Shown here: positions 17,761 through 27,608 of the stretch, in pieces | Numbering within the stretch: the first letter of the stretch is position 1 | Layout of the letters: each line of letters opens with the position of its first letter | Assembly: GCA_040755395.1 (NCBI GenBank) | Contig: JBFMAX010000005.1 | Coordinates: 62,001 to 126,000, forward strand | From: Nitrospirota bacterium | Lineage (GTDB): Bacteria; Nitrospirota; Nitrospiria; Nitrospirales; Nitrospiraceae | DNA length: 64,000 nucleotides | Direction of reading: 5' to 3' | Program-made: the position numbers and the translations under genes | The notes under the pieces: model-generated | Told to the model about the DNA's origin: nothing | Database searches by the model: none | Seen by the model: the letters and a program-made list of their open reading frames with translations, nothing else

Positions 17761-17776
17761 AGCACCAACCATGCCA
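17761..17776 (-). promoter_or_regulatory. Candidate sigma-54 promoter upstream of the YtxH gene
   Basis: Minus strand TGGCATGGTTGGTGCT matches the -24/-12 consensus TGGCACG-N4-TTGCW at all but two positions, with GG and GC separated by the required 10 bp. The downstream gene start is 77 bp away. Confidence 0.45.
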
Positions 17777-17933
17777 GAATCGAATTGACCCATCGACCGG
17801 CAAAACCGCACGTTTAACGCCCATCCGATGTACCCTTCGCAAACGAGCTCGTGACTTTTTTAGCACAGGTGTAGCGCGATCAGCTCCAAAAACGCGACAC
17901 ACGGATTGGCGCAGAGCCGCTCTGGACATGGCC

Positions 17934-19043
17934 TCACGGCGAGAGAGATTGCAGCAGAACGATCGCTTTGCCTCGAGTTTCTCGGGCGTCTTCCGGCGCG
18001 CCTTGGGCGTCGTACACAACCGCCAGATTCACGAGGCTTCCAGCCTCCCGCGCCCGGTCCCGTAGCGCCCGATAGAGCGCCAGGGCCCGTTCGTGATGCT
18101 CCGCAGCGCCGGCCAGATCGCCTTGAATTTGATGCAGATACCCCAGCAACGCCAACGTATCGGCTTCCCGCAACCGGTCGCGGAGCGCCTGATAGAGAGC
18201 CAAGGCCTTCTTGGCCATCAGGATTCCGTCTTGATGGAAGCCGAGGGCGGCATCAAGGTGGGCGAGCGCCACCCGGATGCCGACCTCGGCCCGTTGGTCT
18301 CGTTGTTGCTCCGCCAGACGAAGGGCCTGCTCGTACAACCTCCTCGCCTCATCCAAGCGCTCCTGGCGTACCTGCGCGCCGGCGATGATCGCCAGCGCGT
18401 TCAATTCCTGTCCCAGATCCCGGCGCCGGCGCGCCTCCGTCAGCGCCTCGTCCAACAACGCAAGCCCTTGCTCGATTCGTCCATCGTCGATGCGCAGGTT
18501 GCCGAGCAGAGTCGCGCCCTCGGTCCAGGCTTGAAGATCGCGCGCCTGCCGACACAAGGCGAGCGCCTGTTCGTAGGATCGCTCCGCGGCAACCCGGTCG
18601 CCGAGTATTTCCGATAGGCGTCCGAGCCGCAGCAACGAACGGGCATAGGCGCCTTTGTCCGGAAGCGTCTTGAAGATCGCCACGGCGCCTGTCACCGATT
18701 CCATGGCGGCGCGCGTGTGCCCTTGACGTTCCTGGATCGCCCCGATGCGCATCAGGCTCGCCGCTTCTCCCCGCCGGTTCTTCGTGACACGAAACGCCGT
18801 CAAGGCCCGTTGATAGTACGGCATGGCTTCCTGCAGGTGATTCTGCACTTCATGGATGTCGCCGATCCTGAGCAGTTCATCGCCGTCCAGCATGCGCGGC
18901 GAGGAGGCGTCTTTGATCGGGAGGGGATGTACGAGGCGCAGATCCGTGGGGGCGGCGGGGAAGCCGGCCGTTAAATCTGCGGAGTAGGCGACAGCGGCCG
19001 CACCCAACGCGTAGAGCAGGACAAGGCGCCCGATTGCCGACAT
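17934..19043 (-). CDS. Exported TPR-repeat protein
   Basis: 369 aa from MSAIGRLVLLYALGAAAVAYSADL, a signal-peptide-like start; the open frame continues far upstream but antisense to lgt, so that part is rejected. Residues 55-365 are about eight TPR units (RIGDIHEVQNHLQEAMPYYQRALTAF; LGYLHQIQGDLAGAAEHHERALALYRALRD). TPR arrays bind partner proteins; none is indicated here. Divergent from lgt. Confidence 0.85.
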   Translation of the reverse strand: MSAIGRLVLLYALGAAAVAYSADLTAGFPAAPTDLRLVHPLPIKDASSPRMLDGDELLRIGDIHEVQNHLQEAMPYYQRALTAFRVTKNRRGEAASLMRIGAIQERQGHTRAAMESVTGAVAIFKTLPDKGAYARSLLRLGRLSEILGDRVAAERSYEQALALCRQARDLQAWTEGATLLGNLRIDDGRIEQGLALLDEALTEARRRRDLGQELNALAIIAGAQVRQERLDEARRLYEQALRLAEQQRDQRAEVGIRVALAHLDAALGFHQDGILMAKKALALYQALRDRLREADTLALLGYLHQIQGDLAGAAEHHERALALYRALRDRAREAGSLVNLAVVYDAQGAPEDARETRGKAIVLLQSLSP

Positions 19044-19172
19044 AGCGGTATGATACCGCCGCCGGTTTTCGGGCGCATCTGCATTTATCGGCGCTTCACC
19101 TTGCAAACCTTCCCTCTCCTCTTTTATGATCGCCGCGCTTCTGCAAGCCAATGAGCCGCTGCGGTCGTTGAC

Positions 19173-19964
19173 ATGATTCCCTATCCGAACATCGACCCTG
19201 TTTTTCTCCGGCTTGGCCCGCTGCAATTCCGCTGGTACGGGCTCATGTACTTGATCGGGCTGACAGCCGCGTACTTTCTGATCAAAGCCAAAGCGGCTGC
19301 GCAGCAATTGGCGCTGACCAAAGACCAAATCTACGACATGATCGTCTATGCGGCGGCGGGTGTCTTTGTGGGCGGGCGACTCGGCTATACGCTCTTCTAC
19401 AATTTCTCGTACTACCTTGAACACCCGGCGAAAATCATCGCGGTCTGGGAAGGCGGCATGTCCTTCCACGGCGGTCTCATTGGAACGATCGTTGCGCTGT
19501 GGTGGTTCAGCAGACGGCGCGGCATTCCGGTCTATACGGTGGCCGATCTGGCCGCTTCCGCGACCCCGATCGGCTTGGGGTTGGGCCGGATCGGCAACTT
19601 CATCAACGGCGAGTTGTACGGGAGGCCGACGAACGTCGAATGGTGCATGGTCTTTCCCGGCGGCGGGCCCGAGTGCCGCCATCCGTCGCAACTGTACGAG
19701 GCGGCGCTCGAGGGCCTCTTGCTGTTTGTCGTCTTGTGGTGGATCGGGCGACGCCCCACGCCTCCAGGCACCGTCTTCTGGAGCTTTATCACCGGTTACG
19801 GGTTGTGCCGTCTGGTGATCGAGTTCTTCCGCGAGCCGGACCAGCACCTTGGCTTCATCTTCGGCCCCTTCTCGATGGGGCAGGTCCTCTCCGCGCCGAT
19901 GATCCTGCTGGGCGCCTTGATGCTGGCGGTAGGCTATCAAAAGGCCGCGAAACGTAACGAGTAA
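19173..19964 (+). CDS. lgt: Phosphatidylglycerol--prolipoprotein diacylglyceryl transferase
   Basis: 263 aa, normal for Lgt. It carries the family signature GRIGNFINGELYGR, the essential region HGGLIG near the second periplasmic loop, and HPSQLYEA. Seven membrane helices are expected. Lgt adds diacylglycerol to the lipobox Cys of prelipoproteins, the first step of lipoprotein maturation; Lnt, the last step, is encoded at 55.9 kb. The ribosome site is weak. Confidence 0.96.
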   Translation: MIPYPNIDPVFLRLGPLQFRWYGLMYLIGLTAAYFLIKAKAAAQQLALTKDQIYDMIVYAAAGVFVGGRLGYTLFYNFSYYLEHPAKIIAVWEGGMSFHGGLIGTIVALWWFSRRRGIPVYTVADLAASATPIGLGLGRIGNFINGELYGRPTNVEWCMVFPGGGPECRHPSQLYEAALEGLLLFVVLWWIGRRPTPPGTVFWSFITGYGLCRLVIEFFREPDQHLGFIFGPFSMGQVLSAPMILLGALMLAVGYQKAAKRNE

Positions 19965-20056
19965 CGCGTCATGTCTCACCGATTGTCTTCACTTTCGCCC
20001 ACATCACTCAACATTCCTCATTCCTAATTTCTAATTCATAATTCCTAATTTCTTTC
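19951..20056. repeat. Heptad stutter block between lgt and the zincin gene
   Basis: From 20011 the sequence steps in 7s: CATTCCT/CATTCCT/AATTTCT/AATTCAT/AATTCCT/AATTTCT. A weaker inverted partner (AACGAGT/AACGCGT) lies at the end of lgt. It belongs to the dispersed stutter class seen at many gene ends in this window. Confidence 0.5.
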
Positions 20057-20444
20057 AATACGGCATCTCCTCATCGTCCAGCCCGAAGTGGTGGCCGATC
20101 TCGTGGACCACCGTATCCCTGACTTCCTGGACCACCTCGGCTTTCGTGCGACACAGCCGCAGGATCGGCCCGCGATAGATGGAAATGCGCGCCGGCAAGT
20201 GGCCCCCGGCGTGAAAGAACGATTCGCTGTCCAGCGACGCGCCCTGATACAAGCCGAGCAGATCGTCTTCCGACTCCAACTCCAGATCGTCCAGCACCTC
20301 GCGCGGTGGTTCATCTTCCACCACGACCGCCACGTTGGTGAGCAGCTTGGCATAGTCGGCCGGCAGGCTGTCGATCGCCTGTCGCACCAGCGCGGCGAAC
20401 TCTTCGTCTGAGACCGCCAGAGAGCGGCGTCGCCGGGCCATCAT
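20055..20444 (-). CDS. Zincin-like metallopeptidase family protein
   Basis: 129 aa ending in VVHEIGHHFGLDDEEMPY, a complete HExxHxxGxxD zinc site. This places it in the small zincin (Zincin_1-type) family, whose members are about this size. Substrate unknown; no export signal. The last codons run to the edge of a stutter block. The lipoprotein gene lies immediately upstream on the same strand. Confidence 0.88.
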   Translation of the reverse strand: MMARRRRSLAVSDEEFAALVRQAIDSLPADYAKLLTNVAVVVEDEPPREVLDDLELESEDDLLGLYQGASLDSESFFHAGGHLPARISIYRGPILRLCRTKAEVVQEVRDTVVHEIGHHFGLDDEEMPY

Positions 20445-20464
20445 GACACTCGCCGCCCGCCTCC

Positions 20465-20875
20465 CTATCGCGGAGCGGCATCCAGAAAGGATTTGCCCTT
20501 CACCCGATCCTCTTCGAACGAGCCGTGGCTGCGGAGCGGCGGCGCGTCCCAGATCACCTTATTGCCGGGCGCCAGGTTCGCCGCCTCGATGTAATGCTTC
20601 TTGGCGCTTTTGCCGTCTCCCAGCCGATCCAGGACCAGACCCAAATTGTAATGCGCTTCCGCCAACGCGGGGTGCAAGTCAATGGCGGAGACATAGGCTG
20701 CTTTCGCCCCGGCCCAGTCTCGGGCCGCGTAAAGCGTGTTGCCCTCCTCCAGCTTCGCCGCAGCAGCAGGGGGCGTACCGGGCGGCGCATGGAGCGTCCG
20801 CTGTTGAACCTCCTGCCGGCCGGCGCAGCCGCCCAACACGAGTCCGGCCAGGACGATCACCCACCATCGATGCAT
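20465..20875 (-). CDS. TPR-containing lipoprotein
   Basis: 136 aa. Signal peptide with lipobox (VIVLAGLVLGGC, Cys at residue 17) marks it for Lgt processing. Two TPR-like units follow (AKLEEGNTLYAARDWAGAKAAYVSAIDLHPALAEAHYNLGLVLDRLGDGKSAKKHYIEAANLAP). Partner unknown. It is separated from addA by 16 bp and may be the end of the addBA transcript. Confidence 0.85.
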   Translation of the reverse strand: MHRWWVIVLAGLVLGGCAGRQEVQQRTLHAPPGTPPAAAAKLEEGNTLYAARDWAGAKAAYVSAIDLHPALAEAHYNLGLVLDRLGDGKSAKKHYIEAANLAPGNKVIWDAPPLRSHGSFEEDRVKGKSFLDAAPR

Positions 20876-20891
20876 GGCCTCCCTCCTTGAA

Positions 20892-23800
20892 TCACGCCGT
20901 CACGGCGATGCCGTGGCGCAGGAAGAGGAACTGAAACTGCACGCGGCCCTCGCGCAGGCCGCGCGACAGGGCTTCCGTATAAATGCGGGCTTGGTCCCGA
21001 TAGGACTCCGCGCGCGCCCGCACCTCATCGATCCCCACACGGTCGGTCTTATAGTCGGCAACCCAGAGTCGCCCGTCAAGCCGGTACACTAGGTCCATGA
21101 CGCCGTGCATGACGCAGACGTCGCCATCCCCGACCCCCTCGCCCCTCACCCCTCGCCCCTCGCCTACCCATTTCATGGCGAACGGCACTTCCCTCCCCAG
21201 CACGGTGGCGCGACGAAGGGCGGCATAGGGTTCGGACGACACGAACGTCTTGAACATCTCGCGGAGTTCGCCGACAATGGCGGCGGCTTCGCCTTGCCGT
21301 TCGGGCAAAATGCCGGCGCGACAGACGGCATCGATTCGTGCATCAAGACGGGCGGGATCCTCCGTGAAGTCCCAGCCTTCCAACACGCGGTGGGCGAGGA
21401 CGCCGATCAGCGTTCCGAGGTCTCGCTCTGTCTGCGCCCGATCGGCGAAGGACTCCAGACCAAGGCCGTCCGCCTTCACCGTCGAGGGTGTCAGATGGCG
21501 CGGGGTCGCGCGCAGGCTTCGCCATAGCTCTTCCCGATGACGCCAGGTTGTCGCCAAGGCGACGCAGTCCATCGCCGGCCCTGCACCGGGCTCGGAGAAC
21601 GGGCGGCGCGGCCTCATCCGCTCCGGCGGCTCGATCACGTGATGAGGGATCGAGACCGTTCCCACCCGCAGCGTCGGTGTCTTCGCGGACCCGAGTTCGC
21701 CCTCGGCAATTTCGCTCAGGAGCGTCAGCACGTTGTCGCGCCCGGCCCGGGCCGTGATTCCGCCGGACAACACCAGCCAGTCCTTGGCCCTGGTCATGCC
21801 GACATAGAGCACGCGCCGCCGCTCCGCTTCTTCCCTCGCCCGGAGCTTGGCATAGATCGGCACGGCGCCGAGATTCCGCTTCTCCCCGACCGTCAGGCCG
21901 TAGGTTCCGGTGGACCAATCATGCGCCACGTAGGGAGCCGAGCCGCCGGGTCCCGCGCCTTGATGGAGTCCCGGCAGGATCACAACCGGAAACTCCAGCC
22001 CCTTGGCCTTGTGAATAGTCAGGACGCGGACGGCGTCCAGGGACTCTTCCGCCAACGCGCTTTCCGCTTCGTCCGGCTGGTCCTCCAGACGGGCGACCAT
22101 CAACTCGACGAATCCGCTCAACGTCAGATGAGGCCGATCGGCCAGAGCCGCAGACGTCTGCCGGACCTTGGCGAGATTGGCCACCGCCTGTTCGCCATGC
22201 AGCGATGCCGCCGCCAGCTCCAGCACCGGCAGCCGATCAAAGACCGCGTCCACCACATCGGGCAGCGGCAGATGAGCCGCCGCTCGATGCAGGTCGGCCA
22301 GCACTGCATACAGGCGGCGGACCGCGGCCGCCGCGGGGTTGTCCCATCCGGCCAAACGGTCGGGTTGTCGATAATCGAGCGCCTGCCTCTCGCGCAGTTC
22401 ATAGAGCGCCACGTCCGTCACCGCGCCCAAGGGCGACCGCAGCACGCCGGCCATCGCGACGGTGTCGTGCGGATTGTCCAATACGCGAAGCAGGTTCACC
22501 AGGTCGATAACCTCCTGCCGCCGATAGAAATGCTTTTCGCCGTCCGTCAGGTAGGGAATGCCGTGCCGTCGCAAGGCTTCGAGATAGTCTTCCGCCTGCG
22601 TGAGCTTCCGGAACAGTAGGGCGATATGGCCTGGCTTGAGCGGCCCCCGTCGCCCCTGCTCGTCCGTCACCGTCTCGCGTTCCAACACCTCATCCTTCAG
22701 CCAACGGGCCAGGGTCTCGGCCTCCGCGCGCGTGGCGGTCTCGGAATCGAAGGCCGCCTCCTCGTCCGCCTGTTTCACCAGCCGCAGGCTCACACCGGTC
22801 CGCGTCGTCGCCGCCTGCCGGCTCGGCCGAACTTCCAGCCGCACGTTCTCCGGTTGGAGATGCTCCCGCCGCTGAAACAGCCGATCGAACACCTCATTGA
22901 CCACCGCGAGCACGGAGCCATGGCTCCGAAAGTTCGTCCTCAAGGACAATTCCTCCCCGCCGTCATCGCGGATCTTGCGGACGACGCGGTCGAAGGCCTC
23001 AATATCGGCGCGGCGGAAGGCATAGATGGACTGTTTGGGATCGCCGACGATGAACAGCTTGCCCGGTTCCAACTCGATATCCTGCCAGCTTCGCGCGTGG
23101 CGGCCGGGACGTTCCGAGACGTACAAGATGATTTCATACTGGACAGGATCGGTATCCTGAAACTCATCCACCAGCACGGCCCGGTAGTCCCGCTTGATCC
23201 GTTCCCGAACCTGCGGGTGGTCACGGAGCAGGCTGCGGGCTCTCGCCAGCAGCCCGTCGAACGACAGCCACCCGTCCGCCACGAAGGTGTGCCGCACTTC
23301 TTGCACGAACGGCTCGAGCAGGCTGAGCACGTCGAGGAAGAACGCCTGGTCGACCTGCCTGAATCTTTGCGCCAGGCCGATCAAGCCGGCGGCTTCTTCG
23401 AGTTCCTCCTCCCCCCACCCCCCGGCGACGCGTTTGTCCAGGTCACGGTCCAACTCCCGCCGCACATCGACGTCCAAGTCGGCCAAACCGTCCAACCCTC
23501 GGTCAACCAGGGAACGGAACACCGCACCGGCGGCCTCCAGCATCGACTCGATTTTCCGGCGCTTGGGACGGTCATGGGCGGCGAGGAGCTGGGCGGCCCG
23601 GTCTCGCGCGGCGGCCAGCCGATCGCGCAGCGAGGGGTCAAGGTGAGCGGCGGCGAGTTGGCCCCGCAACTCATCCAGATCCACGAGTTCGCTGCAGAGC
23701 GACCGGGCCGTCTCGCGCACCTGCTCGAGCTCCATGTGCGCGAGCAGGCGCCGCCACAGGTCATGGTTGGCACCTCCCTTTCCCAGTTCGCGATCCAACC

Positions 23801-24314
23801 ACAGGTCCCACTGCGCGGTGAAGTGCTCGTCGAACCGCAACCCGTCGTCTTCCTGGAACGCAGGGTCCACGCCGCTCTCCAGCGGATGCAGGCGCAGCAG
23901 ATGCGCGGCAAAGCTGTGAAGGGTCCCGATCTGAGCTTTTTCCAGGTCCTTGAGCGCGGCGTCCGCCCGCGCCGCAATGTCTTGCGACGACAGTCCGTAC
24001 CGTTCACGCAGCGCGGCGACCTGCCAAGAGACATCCGGCCCGGTGGGCCGAGCCGTCTCCACTTGGGCTAGGGCCAAAAGGCGCTCGCGCAGCCGGACCT
24101 TCATCTCCGTCGCCGCCTTGTTGGTAAAGGTCAGCGCGACAAGCTGGGTCACGGCGACCGGCTTGGGTTCCTTCATCAGCAGGTTGACCAGCCGGTTGAC
24201 CAGCAAAGTGGTCTTGCCCGTGCCGGCGCCCGCCACGACGACGACGTTACGGTCGAAGGTCGTCTCCGCCTGCAGGCGGATGTGATGATCGGGAACCGGC
24301 TCCTGCTCATTCAT
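20892..24314 (-). CDS. addA: AddA-type helicase-nuclease subunit (UvrD/RecB family)
   Basis: 1140 aa from MNEQEPVPDHH. Superfamily-1 helicase: Walker A AGAGTGKTT at residues 28-36, motif II LVDEFQDTDPVQ, FRSHGSV, VLTIHKAKGLEFPVV, YVGMTRAK; then a RecB-like nuclease domain with LWVADYKTD. With AddB it resects double-strand breaks and degrades foreign linear DNA. The ATG overlaps the addB stop by 8 nt (ATGAATGA), a sign of translational coupling. A low-complexity stretch WVGEGRGVRGEGVGDGD near residue 1060 matches the dispersed CCCCTC-rich repeat and looks inserted in frame. Confidence 0.92.
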   Translation of the reverse strand: MNEQEPVPDHHIRLQAETTFDRNVVVVAGAGTGKTTLLVNRLVNLLMKEPKPVAVTQLVALTFTNKAATEMKVRLRERLLALAQVETARPTGPDVSWQVAALRERYGLSSQDIAARADAALKDLEKAQIGTLHSFAAHLLRLHPLESGVDPAFQEDDGLRFDEHFTAQWDLWLDRELGKGGANHDLWRRLLAHMELEQVRETARSLCSELVDLDELRGQLAAAHLDPSLRDRLAAARDRAAQLLAAHDRPKRRKIESMLEAAGAVFRSLVDRGLDGLADLDVDVRRELDRDLDKRVAGGWGEEELEEAAGLIGLAQRFRQVDQAFFLDVLSLLEPFVQEVRHTFVADGWLSFDGLLARARSLLRDHPQVRERIKRDYRAVLVDEFQDTDPVQYEIILYVSERPGRHARSWQDIELEPGKLFIVGDPKQSIYAFRRADIEAFDRVVRKIRDDGGEELSLRTNFRSHGSVLAVVNEVFDRLFQRREHLQPENVRLEVRPSRQAATTRTGVSLRLVKQADEEAAFDSETATRAEAETLARWLKDEVLERETVTDEQGRRGPLKPGHIALLFRKLTQAEDYLEALRRHGIPYLTDGEKHFYRRQEVIDLVNLLRVLDNPHDTVAMAGVLRSPLGAVTDVALYELRERQALDYRQPDRLAGWDNPAAAAVRRLYAVLADLHRAAAHLPLPDVVDAVFDRLPVLELAAASLHGEQAVANLAKVRQTSAALADRPHLTLSGFVELMVARLEDQPDEAESALAEESLDAVRVLTIHKAKGLEFPVVILPGLHQGAGPGGSAPYVAHDWSTGTYGLTVGEKRNLGAVPIYAKLRAREEAERRRVLYVGMTRAKDWLVLSGGITARAGRDNVLTLLSEIAEGELGSAKTPTLRVGTVSIPHHVIEPPERMRPRRPFSEPGAGPAMDCVALATTWRHREELWRSLRATPRHLTPSTVKADGLGLESFADRAQTERDLGTLIGVLAHRVLEGWDFTEDPARLDARIDAVCRAGILPERQGEAAAIVGELREMFKTFVSSEPYAALRRATVLGREVPFAMKWVGEGRGVRGEGVGDGDVCVMHGVMDLVYRLDGRLWVADYKTDRVGIDEVRARAESYRDQARIYTEALSRGLREGRVQFQFLFLRHGIAVTA

Positions 24315-27300
24315 CGGGCACCTGTTGTGTGCGGAGTTCCCGGAGGCCCTTCGCCGGCGCCGCGCGAGACGCCCGCCACCAGGTCGGTCCGTGGAAGCGA
24401 CGGCACGCGACGGCATAATCGCAGGAGTCACAATATCCGCCGGGGAGAATGAAGAATCGTCCCGCGGCGATCCCGTCGATCAGGGTGACGATGGTCCCTC
24501 GGAGCTGCGCTCCGGCGCGCGAACGCCACGCGGAGGCGGGAAAGGTCGATCGCTCGATGGGGCGTTTCCATTTCGGGGCGAGAAACACGAAGTCCACGTG
24601 ACTCGGGGCCGGTTGGCCGGGAACCTCGATGAGCGCGTACAGAGGCGGCTGCAGCCGAAAGCCCCTCACGCCTGCCTGGAGCAGTTTGCGGTCTTCCGAT
24701 TTCATGCCGGACCCGACCTTGACCTTATAGTCGATGATGCGCAGCGCGGGGGGATCGTCCCGACGATCCACGCGGTCCAGCCGGCCCTTCACGTTGATCG
24801 CGTTTCGCCCATTCGTCCCCGCGCCTTCCAGTTGGCCCTGCGCTTCCAGCTCAAAGGCGATCGGTTTGAAGCGCGATTGCTTGTAGTCCTCCTGATCGGC
24901 CTCGACACATACCGACACCAGTTTGGTGACGGTCTCGCGGGTCATCTCCCAGAGCAAGGCATACCCCATGCCCCGTTCGGCGGCCAACTCCGCACACGCA
25001 GCTTCCACCGACAGGCGCGCCGCATCTCGAACCGCTGGCGGAGGCAACGCCTCTTCCGGCCATCCGCTTCCGACCAGGTGCTCGTAACACCGGCGCAAGG
25101 CTGCGTGGCAGAGTGTGCCCAAGGCTTGCGGATCAAGGGTATGCTGCGCCGGCCGGCGCACCGGCTCGAGCCGCAGCACCTGCGCGGCGAAATACTGGAA
25201 GGGACAGCGGGCGTACTGCTCTAGCGCCGTCGGCGCGACGCCCTGGCCCGCCACAGTCGCCCAATGGGCGGCCAGCGGGCCGGTCAACCCGTCGTGCGGG
25301 CCCAAGTCCTGCGCTTCGCTTTCAAGCCGCTCCAGGGTTGCTCGGCCGTGAACAAACAGCTCGCTCTCCCGACCGACCGCCTGCAGCCAGGACGACGGGT
25401 CCTGCCCGCGCAAGATCAACCAGAGCGCGACCTCCGCAGGCGGCAGCGCCGACTGAACAACCGCCTGCTGCTCCACCCGCTCCAAGAGCCGACGCGGCAC
25501 AGCCGTCTCCCGAGGATGGTCCGCGGCAAACCAGCGACCGGCCTGGCCGATGAAAGCCGACGGAGCGAGCGCCCGCCCGCCCTCGTCGGCGCGCTGGTAG
25601 AGCAGATACACACGCCGGCCGGCCGCGCGGCAGAGGAGCCGAAACAGGAGTTGCTCCTCGTCGTAGCCGGCCAGTTTTTCGTCGATCTTGAAGCCCAGGG
25701 TCTCGGCCAGCGCCCGGCGGTGTCGATCGCGCAGGAAAGCATCCTCGCGAATGTACCGAGGAAACACCTTTTCATTGAGTCCCAGGATAAACAGCGCTCG
25801 AAACGGCAGGCCGCGGGCCGCCATGGCGTCCAGCACCCTGACCCCGCGGTGGTCCTCGCTTTCGATCGGGATCGTCGTGGCATCGATCGCCTGAGCGAAC
25901 AGACGGATCCATTCCTCCCATGACAGCTCGTCGCCGAGCTCGTCGAGTTGGCGAAGTTTCGCGACGACCGAGGCGAGCGCCTGTTCCACCGGTGCCAATC
26001 GAACGCGCGCCTCCTCGATCGGCTCGTCGCCCTCCGTCGGGCCGGGAAGCACCAGGTGCTTAGCGGCCAGGTCAAAAAACGCGTCGGTCAGTCGGGCCGC
26101 CGACCCGCGTGTCGGCAGCGCGCGGCAATCGGCGATCAGACGCGACGCCGCCTGCCACAGCAACCGCAGTTGTCGCGCATCGATCCCCTGCCGCCCGACC
26201 CCACCTTCTTCGGCCTCCTCGTCGCGGCCGGTGACCAGGGACGCCCCGCTCGCGTGGGCCACCCGCCGCCATTCGTCTTCGCCGCGCGTGATGTTCAACA
26301 CCTGGACCGCCAGCTTCCACAGATCCGGTCGCGCCTCCCCCTGAGCCCCCGCTCCCTCCAAACGGGCCAGCGGGGATGTGAGCACGTCCAACATCGCCGC
26401 CCGATAGAAGCCGTTCACGGGCAGCGTCGCAAGCTGCAACAACACCTTGACGATCGGCTCATGCACGAGCGGACGCCCGCCCGTCGAGGTGAAGGGAATC
26501 CGGTGCCGGTCGAACACCGGCTGCAGGCAGGAGAGATACGGATCGAGGGTCCTGGCCACCACCCCGATCTCGTCGAACCGATACCCGTTCGTCTCGACCA
26601 ATTGGAGAATCTCCCGGCACACGGCCGCCGCTTCTTCTTCCGGCCCGACGACATGAATCACGCGAAGCTGCGGATGGCCGCCGTCCTGTCGATCAGGCTT
26701 CGAGTCGGGCCGGAGAACGCGGGTCACGGCGCCGGGGGCCGGAGCCAGCGGCTGGAGATACCGCTCGAAAAATCGCCTGGCAAACGCGAAGGAGGGGTCG
26801 TCTTCCAGCGGGAAGAAGAGCGTCGTCGCGACCCGATTCACGACGGCTTCGAAGAGCGAAAGCTGCACCTGGGTCAGGTCGTAGAAGCCGTAATACACCG
26901 CGGAGCGAAGGCCCGCAAGAAACCGCGAGTCGCGCGCAAACGGCACGACCGCATCGGCCAGATCATCCGCCGTGCCCACGCCCAGCGCCCGGGCCGTTTC
27001 CGTCACCGCCGCATGCAGCGTAAACAAGGCTTCCAGCCACCGCGTATCGTCGGCTTCAAAGGCTCCCTCGCGGACGCCGCGCAGCGCCTCGGCCGGGTCC
27101 ACCCCGGCGTCTTTGAGATCCTGCACGGTCGCCCAGAGCGCCGCCCAGGTGCCGGCGGACTGCCCCAGCCGTTGGAAAGGCTCCATCGCGGACAGCCGGC
27201 TGCCGACGATGTGGCGGATGAGTTGCTCGAAAAAGAGCCGATCGACGAGCCGACAGGGAGCGGCGACCGATTCAAGCGAGCCGCTCCGGCGTTCGTCCCA

Positions 27301-27519
27301 CAACCGCAGCGCCAACTGATGGAACGTGAGAAAATGGACGTTCAGCAGACAGAGATCGGATTCGACCGCCAACAGATAACGGACACGGTCGAGCAACGGG
27401 CGGGATGGAACAATGACGGCGAGAGGAGCGAACGGATCGCCGGTCTTGATCCGTCGAATCTCGTCGGCGAGGGCGGTTTCCAGGTGGGGATGGAACGGAC
27501 CGGTGACGATCCGAAGCAT
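24307..27519 (-). CDS. addB: AddB-type nuclease subunit (PD-(D/E)XK with Fe-S cysteines)
   Basis: 1070 aa. The N terminus MLRIVTGPFHPHLETALADEI and AVIVPSRPLLDRVRYLLA are AddB-like. The C-terminal nuclease has RIIDYKVKVG and four cysteines for an iron-sulphur cluster: one in YARCPFQYFAAQVLRLEP and three in YCDSCDYAVACRR. Coupled to addA by overlapping stop and start. It forms a complex with AddA for double-strand-break processing. Two stutter blocks lie just upstream of its ATG. Confidence 0.88.
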   Translation of the reverse strand: MLRIVTGPFHPHLETALADEIRRIKTGDPFAPLAVIVPSRPLLDRVRYLLAVESDLCLLNVHFLTFHQLALRLWDERRSGSLESVAAPCRLVDRLFFEQLIRHIVGSRLSAMEPFQRLGQSAGTWAALWATVQDLKDAGVDPAEALRGVREGAFEADDTRWLEALFTLHAAVTETARALGVGTADDLADAVVPFARDSRFLAGLRSAVYYGFYDLTQVQLSLFEAVVNRVATTLFFPLEDDPSFAFARRFFERYLQPLAPAPGAVTRVLRPDSKPDRQDGGHPQLRVIHVVGPEEEAAAVCREILQLVETNGYRFDEIGVVARTLDPYLSCLQPVFDRHRIPFTSTGGRPLVHEPIVKVLLQLATLPVNGFYRAAMLDVLTSPLARLEGAGAQGEARPDLWKLAVQVLNITRGEDEWRRVAHASGASLVTGRDEEAEEGGVGRQGIDARQLRLLWQAASRLIADCRALPTRGSAARLTDAFFDLAAKHLVLPGPTEGDEPIEEARVRLAPVEQALASVVAKLRQLDELGDELSWEEWIRLFAQAIDATTIPIESEDHRGVRVLDAMAARGLPFRALFILGLNEKVFPRYIREDAFLRDRHRRALAETLGFKIDEKLAGYDEEQLLFRLLCRAAGRRVYLLYQRADEGGRALAPSAFIGQAGRWFAADHPRETAVPRRLLERVEQQAVVQSALPPAEVALWLILRGQDPSSWLQAVGRESELFVHGRATLERLESEAQDLGPHDGLTGPLAAHWATVAGQGVAPTALEQYARCPFQYFAAQVLRLEPVRRPAQHTLDPQALGTLCHAALRRCYEHLVGSGWPEEALPPPAVRDAARLSVEAACAELAAERGMGYALLWEMTRETVTKLVSVCVEADQEDYKQSRFKPIAFELEAQGQLEGAGTNGRNAINVKGRLDRVDRRDDPPALRIIDYKVKVGSGMKSEDRKLLQAGVRGFRLQPPLYALIEVPGQPAPSHVDFVFLAPKWKRPIERSTFPASAWRSRAGAQLRGTIVTLIDGIAAGRFFILPGGYCDSCDYAVACRRFHGPTWWRASRAAPAKGLRELRTQQVPDE

Positions 27520-27524
27520 GAGAC

Positions 27525-27599
27525 CGTTAATCGTTATTCGTTAATCGCTCACCGCACATCCGGATCACGTTTAACGCTTCACGTTTCACGATTAACGTG
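27525..27599. repeat. Heptad stutter pair upstream of addB
   Basis: Left part CGTTAAT/CGTTATT/CGTTAAT; right part CACGTTT/AACGCTT/CACGTTT/CACGATT/AACGTG, both strictly in 7-nt steps. The AT-rich composition differs from the flanking genes. Confidence 0.6.
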
Positions 27600-27608
27600 C
27601 GCCAGGCG

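Noticed and set aside
19044-19979. Upstream extension of the TPR protein antisense to lgt
   Set aside because: Overlaps the whole lgt gene in antisense and has no family similarity; the signal-peptide start at 19043 is clear.
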